A DNA stretch of 64,000 bases, from the NCBI GenBank assembly GCA_965602035.1, contig OZ271919.1:1302001-1366000 (forward strand), read 5' to 3'. The stretch is from Natronospirillum sp965602035. GTDB lineage: Bacteria > Pseudomonadota > Gammaproteobacteria > Pseudomonadales > Natronospirillaceae. Under the pieces are notes generated by a model. That model had not been told where the DNA came from, made no database searches, and was given only the letters and a program-made list of their open reading frames with translations. Positions within the stretch are counted from its first letter, which is position 1. Each line of letters begins with the position of its first letter. Below, piece by piece: positions 43,246 to 51,720 of the stretch. The position numbers and the translations under genes are program-made.

Positions 43246-45414
43246 TCAATGACGCGGGGTGCGAAGCCGCTCGGTAACGTCCAGCGTCAGGCGGGAAATT
43301 TCAAGTATCTCTTCCCGAGGAATAGGCGCGGGAGCACCGTTCGCCACAGCATCTACAAAGGCCCGGGCACAGGCAACCTGACCTTTATCCTGCCGCAACA
43401 GCCGCTGCTTTTTGACGCCCTTCCAACCATACGCATTCAGCTTACGGAAGTTATCCAGCTGCAGAATCCGGCCGGCACAGAAGACTTCCAGGCGCTCTTT
43501 CGGAAATGATTTGTGGCCATTGGCCAGGTAGTGCACCGTGCCAACAGAGCCATCTTCAAAGCGCAAAATAATGGTGGCCTTGTCTTCTGTAACCTCCAGT
43601 GCCCCGTGGTCACCCAATGACATGGCGTCATAACCGGAGACCGGCGAACCGACCAGGTGCCGCATCAGATCGATGAAATGACAGGCTTCACCAATGATGC
43701 GGCCACCGCCAACATTGGGATCCTGCGTCCAGTGATCTTTCGGGATGGCACCGGCGTTGACAGTCATGATCAGGCTCTTGGGCTCCGACACCGTTGACAG
43801 CGCCTTTTTCATTTCGACTACATGGGGCGCAAACCGGCGGTTGAAACCGACCATAAGGTGCTGGTCCGCCCGGTCGTCGAGTTCACTTTCAATCGCGTCC
43901 TGCTCCTCATGCGTCAGGCACAGTGGTTTCTCACAAAAGACATGCTTGCCGGCGCGCAGAGCGTCCAGTACCTGGCGTCCATGAGCATCATGCCGGGTAG
44001 CGATCACCACGGTATTGACCGATTGATCGTCCAGCAACGCCTGCGTGTCCGTGGACGCCTGGCGGAAGCCGTGTTTTTTGCCGTAGTGAACGGAACTCAC
44101 GCCACCGCTGCTGACCACAGTGTGAAGGTAGGCACCGGCATTCTTGAACGCCGGAATCAGCACGCGACCGGCGTAGTTGCCGGCACCGAGAAACCCCACC
44201 GCGGCTCTCCCCGCAGGCGTCACGGACTGTGAATCAGAACCAGAAGGCCCGGCAATTTTGCTGGCGTTCGCCTGCAGGTTGACCACCCGTTGCCCCAGAT
44301 CACCGCTCTGGTTGTACTGCAACACTATGCCCAGCGACGGCTCATCGGATGACAACAGCTCATACGCGTCGGCTGCGTCGTCAAATTTGAAACGATGGCT
44401 GATCAGTGGTTTGACATCCAACTGACCCGACGCCATCAGGTCCAGCACGGCTTCGAAATTGCGCTGTTCGGTCCAGCGGACAAAACCGATCGGATAGTCT
44501 TTGCCCTGGCCCTCATACTCGGGGTCATAACGCCCCGGACCATAGGAGCAACTGACCTGGAAAGACAGCTCTTTCTCGTAAAAGTCGGCCCTGGACAATT
44601 CAAGTCCGGTCACTCCCACCAACACAATGCGTCCACGCTTGCGACACATGGTAGCGGCCTGGCTGACCGGTTCGTTGCTCTTGGTCGACGCCGTGATGAT
44701 CACCGCATCGACCCCACGCCCGCGCGAAAACGCTGTGGCGGCGGACAGCACATCCTCGCCCTTACCCGGGTTCACCACCTCGGCACCAAACTGTCGGGCC
44801 AACTCCAGGCGTGCTTCATCAAAATCGACACCAAGGACCCGGCAACCATGTGCGCGCAGCATCTGAACCGTCAGCAGCCCGATCAGGCCCAGCCCGGTCA
44901 CCATCACACACTCACCGAGTGTCGGCTTGACCAGTCGAATCCCCTGGAGCCCAATGGCGGCCAGCACCGTGAAACTGGCTTCCTCATCTGAGACGTTATC
45001 CGGAATCTTTGCCGTCAGGTTTTTCGGTACACTGACCACCTCCGCGTGCGGCCCGTTACTGACAACGCGCTCACCCGCAGCATACCCCTCCACGTCAGCA
45101 CCCACCCCAGCCACAACACCGACGTTGCAATAGCCCAATGCCAAAGGTTGATCCAGCTTGCTCTGCACCGCATCCAATGTGGTGGCCAAGCCATCGGTTC
45201 GCACTTTATCTAGTACCATGCGGACCTTGTCAGGTTGTTGGCGTGCCTTGTCGATCCAGTTGGCCTTACCAAAGTCGACGAGCGTGCGCTCTGTACCGGC
45301 TGAAACCAACGTTCGGGACGTATCGATCAGGATTTCCCCCAAACGACGAGACGGCGAGGGTACACTGGCTACCGTTGTGCTTCCGTTTTTTAGGCTTTGC
45401 AAAATTTGCTTCAA
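43246..45414 (-). CDS. Two-domain oxidoreductase: zinc-type dehydrogenase + Gfo/Idh/MocA
   Basis: 722 aa. Residues 1-350 form a medium-chain dehydrogenase (AGTERTLVDFGKANW, GYCNVGVVAGVGADVEGYA, VMVTGLGLIGLLTVQMLRAH). Residues ~385-722 form a Gfo/Idh/MocA domain (VGFLGAGNYAGRVLIPAF, VFCEKPLCLTHEEQD, VGFNRRFAPH). This fused enzyme is a regular partner of heparinase-like and WecB/WecC genes in surface-polysaccharide loci; its reaction is not settled. TTG start. 26 bp before wecC. Confidence 0.9.
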   Translation of the reverse strand: MKQILQSLKNGSTTVASVPSPSRRLGEILIDTSRTLVSAGTERTLVDFGKANWIDKARQQPDKVRMVLDKVRTDGLATTLDAVQSKLDQPLALGYCNVGVVAGVGADVEGYAAGERVVSNGPHAEVVSVPKNLTAKIPDNVSDEEASFTVLAAIGLQGIRLVKPTLGECVMVTGLGLIGLLTVQMLRAHGCRVLGVDFDEARLELARQFGAEVVNPGKGEDVLSAATAFSRGRGVDAVIITASTKSNEPVSQAATMCRKRGRIVLVGVTGLELSRADFYEKELSFQVSCSYGPGRYDPEYEGQGKDYPIGFVRWTEQRNFEAVLDLMASGQLDVKPLISHRFKFDDAADAYELLSSDEPSLGIVLQYNQSGDLGQRVVNLQANASKIAGPSGSDSQSVTPAGRAAVGFLGAGNYAGRVLIPAFKNAGAYLHTVVSSGGVSSVHYGKKHGFRQASTDTQALLDDQSVNTVVIATRHDAHGRQVLDALRAGKHVFCEKPLCLTHEEQDAIESELDDRADQHLMVGFNRRFAPHVVEMKKALSTVSEPKSLIMTVNAGAIPKDHWTQDPNVGGGRIIGEACHFIDLMRHLVGSPVSGYDAMSLGDHGALEVTEDKATIILRFEDGSVGTVHYLANGHKSFPKERLEVFCAGRILQLDNFRKLNAYGWKGVKKQRLLRQDKGQVACARAFVDAVANGAPAPIPREEILEISRLTLDVTERLRTPRH

Positions 45415-45435
45415 AATTTGAGTCCTTGCGCGATA

Positions 45436-46554
45436 CTAATTACGATCCCACCTGTATTTTTCCAAATCGGGAAAGAAACGAAATTCCTTTTTTCCTGTTA
45501 ATACCATGTCCTTGATCTCCAACATCAATGCCGTAGATAACCTAACTTCATCGATATCTCGAGCATATTTCTCTCTATTCATATGTTGAAGAATCGCTTT
45601 TTTGTGACCTACGTCTTTCGGACGATATTTCTGACGAATATATCTGTGGCCTTTCCAAAAACGAGCCTCTCTGAAGTCAATTATCGACCCAATAAGATCA
45701 CTTTGATTGAACGCTATTGTCTCATTGATTCCCTCAAAGGGTTCCGCACGGGAAGTCAATATTATGTTAATCAAGTCACCATGGCTCGACACAATTGTAA
45801 CACATAAGTCATCGTCCGGAACATTAGGATCAGAGGAGACTAATTGAACATCCAAATGATCCGGAAAATTCCTCATACTTAACAAATGAACGCTAAGATC
45901 AAGCCAATGTCCGAGATTACCGCAGACCCTTGTTCCCTCTTTTGGGTCGCGGTACCAATGATTATCGTCAATTAAGTGACCTACCACAAAACAACTGAGG
46001 GTAAACGGCGAATCAACGTCTGAGATTAGCGATTTTAGAGTTTGAACACCTTGACTAAACGGCCGATTATAACCAAAGTATACGTCACATGTCCTAGCCG
46101 AAATGGCATTGCCGAGCGAAAAAAACTGATCCCAATTTACCGCCACGGGTTTTTCCACATATACGGCTGTCCCATTTTTAATAGCCTCAACCGCATAATT
46201 TGTATGGCTAAAGTGATTCGAGGCAATATATATTATATCTATTTTAGAAAAATCCGCTAGATCTATATTGTTATATAAATTTCTCACTCCATAAAACCGC
46301 CCAAAAGACTCAAGCGCGTGGATATTCGGGTCGATCGCAAACTCAAACCTATAACGACCAGATTTAGCTAAAAAATAGCCAATAGTCGAAAAGGAAAACT
46401 GTCCACATCCGACTATCCCAACTGAAGACAGACCTGTGCGAAAACGCCCTGAAAGCACAAATAGGCTAAATCTGGAAAATGAGCGCGCCCTCCCCATGAT
46501 CTTAAAATAAGTGCGAGAAAAACCATATATTTTATAAAACCGCCAGATCTTCAT
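45436..46554 (-). CDS. Gfo/Idh/MocA-family oxidoreductase
   Basis: 372 aa from ATG 46554. An N-terminal basic/aromatic tail precedes the Rossmann motif SVGIVGCGQFSFSTIGYFLA; then IDIIYIASNHFSHTNYAVEA and VYVEKPVAVNW mark the EKP active-site loop, and CGNLGHWLDLSVHLLSM carries the G-x3-D-x2-H catalytic stretch. Related to the C-terminal half of the neighbouring two-domain enzyme and 21 bp upstream of it. A strong AGGAGG abuts a GTG at 46584, too close for initiation there, so the true start is uncertain. AT-rich, unlike the next genes. Confidence 0.86.
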   Translation of the reverse strand: MKIWRFYKIYGFSRTYFKIMGRARSFSRFSLFVLSGRFRTGLSSVGIVGCGQFSFSTIGYFLAKSGRYRFEFAIDPNIHALESFGRFYGVRNLYNNIDLADFSKIDIIYIASNHFSHTNYAVEAIKNGTAVYVEKPVAVNWDQFFSLGNAISARTCDVYFGYNRPFSQGVQTLKSLISDVDSPFTLSCFVVGHLIDDNHWYRDPKEGTRVCGNLGHWLDLSVHLLSMRNFPDHLDVQLVSSDPNVPDDDLCVTIVSSHGDLINIILTSRAEPFEGINETIAFNQSDLIGSIIDFREARFWKGHRYIRQKYRPKDVGHKKAILQHMNREKYARDIDEVRLSTALMLEIKDMVLTGKKEFRFFPDLEKYRWDRN

Positions 46555-46639
46555 TATTTCAACGATTCGAGAATTTATAAACACCTCCTTCAGATACCAA
46601 AGGATTTCCTAAAAAATTTTCTAAAGAACGATTTATAAC

Positions 46640-47776
46640 CTAATCGTCTTTAATTGTCTTAAAGAGATTAAAATGATCTTGCACATTTATATCATTATTA
46701 AATTCCTTAGCCGACCACGCACACACATCACGACGCATAGACATATAGCTATCTGTAGACATAGCTCCTAGCCAATCAAGGCGCGCACTGAACGTATCAG
46801 GGCAATTCAAAGGCAACGCCCATCCTAGACCCATATTTTCAATATCTCGCCAGGGAGTCGTATCAGAAATCAACAATGGTAAACCCGCGCACAAAGCCTC
46901 CGTGATAACATGACCAAAATTCTCACCTCTTGTTGGAAAGAAAAAAACATCATATCGACTAAGAGTTTCTATGACTTTATTAGGGCTTAGAGGCCCTTTA
47001 TACTCGACATGAACATTTTTTGGCAACGTTTTTATCGCCTCCTCACATTGCCTCCAATAATCAGAATCTTCTATAGGTCCATATATATAATAGTTGACCG
47101 GATTCTCTACATTTTTCATAACATTTAATGCGTATAGTATATTTTTCTTCGGTGATATTCTAGATAAGAACACGGCGTTTAGAGTTTTACTTGATTTATC
47201 GGGGACAGTCGAACAGACATTATTCGATGCAAGGTTTCTGACGGTAAATATATTTGCCTTATCACTTAAAATACTGGCGATTTCCGCGCCCTCTAGATAA
47301 GACGATACATGAAAGCTTACATATTTGTGAAGCCTAAATATTTTGAAAAAAAGAAGATAAAATTTCTTTTTCTTTTCCTTAAAAGTCAAAGCAGCTGGGG
47401 ATAGCTCGCCCCTCGGCGCGAGCAACACCTTATGCCCCATAATTCGACACAATAAAAGCGGAAAGATAGAATACATTGGGGAAAAAAAACTATTTAGGTA
47501 CACGAAATCGAATTTCGTATCCTTTATCAGAAAAAAAATATCAATAAACTTTTTCCAGCCCGGTCTCACATAAAATACATATGAGTTATCCACTTTATTC
47601 CACTGACCAACATTAACTGTCGAATAGGAAGATGTATCACCCAAATCTCGATCACTCGTGATGACCATAAAGTCAATCACATGGCCCAACTTATCAACAA
47701 TATTTTTGATAGATTTAATTGGACCACCACCTTTATAGCCCGGGCAATAATGTGTCAAAAATACAAGAACTCTCAT
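46640..47776 (-). CDS. Glycosyltransferase family 4
   Basis: 378 aa, GT-B. Begins MRVLVFLTHYCPGYKGGGPI, with the GGG-P acceptor-side loop, LAPRGELSPAALTFKEKKKK, NAVFLSRISPKKNILYAL and FPTRGENFGHVITEALCAG (E-x7-E). These mark a retaining GT4 enzyme acting on the lipid-linked repeat unit. AT-rich and part of the strain-specific block. Confidence 0.9.
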   Translation of the reverse strand: MRVLVFLTHYCPGYKGGGPIKSIKNIVDKLGHVIDFMVITSDRDLGDTSSYSTVNVGQWNKVDNSYVFYVRPGWKKFIDIFFLIKDTKFDFVYLNSFFSPMYSIFPLLLCRIMGHKVLLAPRGELSPAALTFKEKKKKFYLLFFKIFRLHKYVSFHVSSYLEGAEIASILSDKANIFTVRNLASNNVCSTVPDKSSKTLNAVFLSRISPKKNILYALNVMKNVENPVNYYIYGPIEDSDYWRQCEEAIKTLPKNVHVEYKGPLSPNKVIETLSRYDVFFFPTRGENFGHVITEALCAGLPLLISDTTPWRDIENMGLGWALPLNCPDTFSARLDWLGAMSTDSYMSMRRDVCAWSAKEFNNDINVQDHFNLFKTIKDD

Positions 47777-48087
47777 CTATTTTTATAACCCTAGTTAATG
47801 CTAAGACCTTTACTTCTCATGGCGACATGAAATAAAAAATACTGATTTACAGTATAAGCGTTATATTATGAACTAAACCGACCTGATAATCAAAGTATGT
47901 CAAGAACCCAAAATAAAAAACGCATAAAACTGTTAAATGACTGCTAAATGTAATATTAACAAACAACATATCAGGGTGATTAGAGAATGTATTTCTCAAA
48001 CAAGCAGCGCGTAAGGAAAGTACATTAATCAATACAAAACCAATATTTTACGTAAAAATCAAATGTGATTTTTTTGAGAAGAATACC
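47777..48087. other. Gene-free AT-rich spacer
   Basis: About 310 bp between two leftward glycosyltransferase genes. Only short open frames without ribosome sites or recognisable proteins. I see no hairpin with a T-run and no repeat shared with other parts of the window. Confidence 0.6.
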
Positions 48088-48921
48088 TTACTTACGATAT
48101 CGATCTAAGCGTCTCATAACGCGATCATTGTCGCAAACTGCAATACCAAACATGCCTAGAAACCGAATAGCACCACGAATTAACAGGGAGCTTCTAGCAA
48201 ACTTTAATCGAAACGATCTGTAGGAGGCGTTTTCTTCACCCAGGGATTCAGGGGTGTCTATTGGAAATACATTTTTCGCTGCCACTTTTGACACTATTAC
48301 CGAGGCACCAAGCCGTCTTCTCGCCAGATCAAACCAGAGATCGTCTTGCCTTGGTGCAACCCAAGCGTAATCTCTAGACTGCATTATTATCGGATCTAAA
48401 AGTGACTTTCTATAAACGATCCCGGACACACCGGTTGGAACTAAATCGTAGCCTTCGTGATCATCCGTCGTGACCGGCCAATTCAGGTAACTTTGCCTAG
48501 AGCCCCAGATTGTTTTTTTTGGCATTCTTGCACGCCCACAAATCACAGAATTATTATTAGCCTCGGCAGAAGAAACAAGTGAATTTAACCAATGTCTTCC
48601 GTATATCACATCGTCATCGCAAGTGATAATTAAATCGTCATTGTCTGCTTTCTCAAATGTTGGAAGAAGCTTCCGATAAGGACCAGTATTTTCAACCCAG
48701 AATAATTCGAGTTCTAAATTTGATTTCACCATCTCTTTTAACCATTCTGGTAACTCGGTTATTCCGATATCATTGCAGAAAGGCTCACTGGATACATTGA
48801 GAAAAACTTTATCAGGCCGCCGAGATTGGTCCCATATAGAAAGAAGTGTATATTTCAATATATCGAGTCTATAAGAAGTAGTCGTCAGTGTTACAATTAC
48901 AGACATGAAGGCAATTCTCAT
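48088..48921 (-). CDS. GT-A type glycosyltransferase, paralogue 3 of 3
   Basis: 277 aa (272 if ATG 48906 is used). It shares the layout of the proteins at 9400-10233 and 17481-18326: SVIVTLTTTSYRLDI, LIITCDDDVIYGRHWLNSLV with DDD, YDLVPTGVSGIVYRKSLL and APRQDDLWFDLARRRLG. Unlike them it is AT-rich, so it diverged in a different genome before arriving here. Probably adds a sugar of the repeat unit. Confidence 0.82.
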   Translation of the reverse strand: MRIAFMSVIVTLTTTSYRLDILKYTLLSIWDQSRRPDKVFLNVSSEPFCNDIGITELPEWLKEMVKSNLELELFWVENTGPYRKLLPTFEKADNDDLIITCDDDVIYGRHWLNSLVSSAEANNNSVICGRARMPKKTIWGSRQSYLNWPVTTDDHEGYDLVPTGVSGIVYRKSLLDPIIMQSRDYAWVAPRQDDLWFDLARRRLGASVIVSKVAAKNVFPIDTPESLGEENASYRSFRLKFARSSLLIRGAIRFLGMFGIAVCDNDRVMRRLDRYRK

Positions 48922-49056
48922 TTATTTAAAATTTGACAAATATATAACTTTTAAACTTGCTATAATTCTAAAAACTATTCAAAGAAAAACTAATACCTTA
49001 GAATATTAGGTACGCATATCATTGGATATGTAAATGCGTAGACAGGTAGCTTTCAA

Positions 49057-50031
49057 TTAAAACAAATAACCGCCAAACCCGTTTCCGTAGACAAATATAT
49101 TATAAACAAAAAACACGCTCTTTACAGACAAATACATTAAAAGCACAGTGGGGAATAATCCGCTAATTCTTCTTTTCACAGTCAAATGCCAAAAGAAAAC
49201 GGAAAAAGCTATAATATTCGTCCTGTCAGGTCCAAGCAACAGTACTACCGGAATAAACAAGAGAATAGATGCAACTAATAATGTATTTTTCCGATCCGAA
49301 AGAACAGCAACGAGCGCAAGTAGAAACAACGAATATAAAGATGAAAACCCATGATCACCATAATAATAGTCTAGCTTAAAAAGCAGCAATTCGTACGCGT
49401 AAACGCTATATATTATCAGAAAAATAGATGTAAATGAAAAAAATAGGAGAGTTAATTTATCGAGGGATAAATCAGAAACGATCTTTTTGAAAACCCCTAC
49501 AGTTTTAAAAAATGCGTACGGATAGAAAGCCAATATAATTTGAAAATGGCAAAGGGGAGCGATAAAACCGGCGCCGAGTTTCATTAGCTTTCTGCTATTC
49601 AACGCAACTAGAATGAGTATATATGCAATTTTAAGACGTTCGGCGCCTGTCATTAACACGATCGTGTAAAAGTTTGTGGTAGTTAATAAATAGATATACC
49701 AAGATACATTATATAGCCATAAAAATCTGCATACCGAAACAATTAGGATCACATTTAATATAGCCACCCAATGATCCTTTGGAAAATCCAACACTGAACC
49801 AAGCCATAATACAAATACAGAAACAGGCTCGATGCTACCCAATATACTACGCGCGTCGCTTAAAGAGTTGACAAAAGATGAGCCACTAACTACTTCATAG
49901 AATAACCTATAATAAAACTGGTCACCGGCATAATATCGACTTAATAGTACATACGATGACAAGTATACCAAAAGAGGCAGAATCACATACAACGATATAT
50001 ATCTTTTATTGACCTTAATCATTGATATCAA
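49057..50031 (-). CDS. EpsG-like/Wzy oligosaccharide repeat-unit polymerase
   Basis: 324 aa with about nine hydrophobic helices. YYAGDQFYYRLFYEVVSGSS after the first span and TGAERLKIAYILILVAL in mid-protein fit EpsG-type polymerases, where D-x2-x-Y and an R-L-x-x-A motif recur. It likely joins undecaprenyl-linked repeats in the periplasm. Alternative starts at 50022 exist. AT-rich, between glycosyltransferases. Confidence 0.78.
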   Translation of the reverse strand: MISMIKVNKRYISLYVILPLLVYLSSYVLLSRYYAGDQFYYRLFYEVVSGSSFVNSLSDARSILGSIEPVSVFVLWLGSVLDFPKDHWVAILNVILIVSVCRFLWLYNVSWYIYLLTTTNFYTIVLMTGAERLKIAYILILVALNSRKLMKLGAGFIAPLCHFQIILAFYPYAFFKTVGVFKKIVSDLSLDKLTLLFFSFTSIFLIIYSVYAYELLLFKLDYYYGDHGFSSLYSLFLLALVAVLSDRKNTLLVASILLFIPVVLLLGPDRTNIIAFSVFFWHLTVKRRISGLFPTVLLMYLSVKSVFFVYNIFVYGNGFGGYLF

Positions 50032-50074
50032 ACTATATATTTATCACATAATATTTAATGAATATTCGTTATGC

Positions 50075-51268
50075 CTATGGACTAACTATAAAATCGATAC
50101 TCTCAATATCATCTATTACATTTATATTCCAGTTGCTAATTGCGCACATTAAATGTTCTCGTTCATACAATAGGGGAAATTGTACGTACTTATTATCGCG
50201 TATATAATATACGTTTTTTACTCCTGCTCGCCGCGCGTCTACTGCTATGGTACTAGTGCAGCAAATTACATATCTATACTCAGAAAGCTTCTGATAATAT
50301 TGCTCCATATCATCAAGGGAAAAATATTTATGCCGGCCACCATTAAAAGAAATTATGTTGTTTATCAATACATGAATTTTTGACGAATTTTCAGTCTGGG
50401 GGATGTAATTATGTGAATGCGGCCTAACGTCAAGCACTTTATTTCTAGGAGTTATACTAGCTATTTTCTCAACGATCACATCTTCATTAGGCACAAAATC
50501 TGGGTGTGAGCAAGCGTATAATATTTTCCCCGCTTCTCCGTATGTTGATTCTGAGTTTCCCCGACCCATTACCGGCTTATATGGCGTTACTATTATTCTT
50601 CCATAATACGTTCTCGAATGATTTTCTATTAGAAATCTTTTTTCATCTCTTGTAGATACGAAAGTAACATCTGTTGGAACTGAAAATGGTCCTTTCAAGT
50701 AAACAGTATCTATATTTCTAATGATCGTGACTACCTTTGTGCTCGGAGATACGTACCTTTTGAAAAATGATATATTGTTTACAGAGTCCGATCTAAAAAA
50801 TACAACGTAGTCGAATGACTCCGATTTTTGTTTTCGGTCAAAGTTTAGTTTGTCTATTATTTCTACCAAATACATTAGAAACCTGAGGTTTGGCAATTTC
50901 GCGCGTAATAAACCTTTCCATGATAGGATGATACGCTTGCTGACATGGAAATACGATAGAAGTTTTTGACGTGAAGAATACGATCGACTGACTGAGGATA
51001 TAAAATATATGAGCAACCGGGCATGATACAAATATCGTTGACTCTTTTGGGGGGTCTCCCAATCCACTACATTGATGTTTTGGAAAATTTTACGGTAACG
51101 CGCACGAAAATCTTTGTTATCAATTAGCGGCATCGTAATGTATCTTTCCATACCCTTACTTTTTCTAACTATTGTTTCATGCCAGGTTATGAAATTCCGA
51201 AACTCTACGTTATCTTTTACAACGAACAGCACTTGTTTTGTTTTATTTCTCGAGTACTTTTTAGTCAT
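50075..51268 (-). CDS. Putative GT-B-like polysaccharide transferase
   Basis: 397 aa, no family I can name with certainty. It looks soluble, with KQVLFVVKDNVEFRNFI at the N-terminus and a GT-B-like C-terminal half: KILYACSHPDFVPNEDVIVE, VLDVRPHSHNYIP, YRYVICCTSTIAVDARRAGV. The T-S-T-x-A-V-D-A stretch and RPHSH resemble donor-phosphate sites of transferases related to sialyl- or glycerophosphotransferases. Its start codon is formed at the junction with an insertion sequence, so the native start may lie a few codons away or may have been lost. Confidence 0.55.
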   Translation of the reverse strand: MTKKYSRNKTKQVLFVVKDNVEFRNFITWHETIVRKSKGMERYITMPLIDNKDFRARYRKIFQNINVVDWETPQKSQRYLYHARLLIYFISSVSRSYSSRQKLLSYFHVSKRIILSWKGLLRAKLPNLRFLMYLVEIIDKLNFDRKQKSESFDYVVFFRSDSVNNISFFKRYVSPSTKVVTIIRNIDTVYLKGPFSVPTDVTFVSTRDEKRFLIENHSRTYYGRIIVTPYKPVMGRGNSESTYGEAGKILYACSHPDFVPNEDVIVEKIASITPRNKVLDVRPHSHNYIPQTENSSKIHVLINNIISFNGGRHKYFSLDDMEQYYQKLSEYRYVICCTSTIAVDARRAGVKNVYYIRDNKYVQFPLLYEREHLMCAISNWNINVIDDIESIDFIVSP

Positions 51269-51335
51269 GACCTGCCCCCAACTTTCTATTCCATTTGGAT
51301 CTTAGTAATGTTTATCACCAGAGAGGATGATGAAC

Positions 51336-51599
51336 ATGGAAAAGCGATTCACAGAAGAACAGATCATTCCGATCCTGAAGGAAGCCGAAGCCGGTCTGCC
51401 CGTGAAGGGGCTCTGTCGCAAGTACAGCATATCGGATGCGACCTTTTATGCGTGGCGTAAGAAGTACGGCGGCATGGAAGTCTCTGAGGCGCGCCGGTTG
51501 AAGGCTCTGGAGGAGGAGAACACCCGCCTCAAAAAGCTGCTCGCAGAATCGATGTTGGACGCTGAAGCTCTGAAGGCCGCACTTAGCCGAAAGTATTGA
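51336..51599 (+). CDS. IS3-family transposase OrfA
   Basis: 87 aa from ATG 51336 (GAGAGG nine bases upstream; two earlier ATGs at 51327 and 51330 are too close to it). The helix-turn-helix LCRKYSISDATFYAWRKKYG is followed by a leucine-zipper-like LKALEEENTRLKKLLAESML, the usual OrfA make-up. OrfB starts in the -1 frame around 51596 but is cut short, so the element is not autonomous. Confidence 0.9.
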   Translation: MEKRFTEEQIIPILKEAEAGLPVKGLCRKYSISDATFYAWRKKYGGMEVSEARRLKALEEENTRLKKLLAESMLDAEALKAALSRKY

Positions 51600-51663
51600 C
51601 CGTCGAGAACAAGCGCGAGGCGGTGCGCACCATGCTGTCCCAAACGGCAGTATCGGAGCGCAA
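51596..51663 (+). pseudogene. IS3-family OrfB, 5' stub
   Basis: Reads LTVENKREAVRTMLSQTAVS in the -1 frame relative to orfA and then runs into the terminal repeat of the next IS. No catalytic residues remain. Confidence 0.7.
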
Positions 51664-51720
51664 TGATCCCCTGCACTGATTCTGGACACCGCGTTAAGCG
51701 ATGTCAGCGCCAGTGCTATT

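Larger units (their letters stand above)
51268..51663 (+). mobile_element. IS3-family (IS407-like) element, left part only
   Basis: Begins with TGACCTGCCCCCAACTTTCT, an end typical of IS407-group elements, and carries intact orfA and the first ~22 codons of orfB. The rest is lost where a second IS begins at 51664. A related but not identical end (TGACCCTACCCCC) occurs at 63582. Confidence 0.75.

Noticed and set aside
47847..48032. 61-codon frame in the 47.8-48.1 kb gap
   Set aside because: No ribosome site, low-complexity hydrophobic/aromatic translation in AT-rich DNA, no partner gene.
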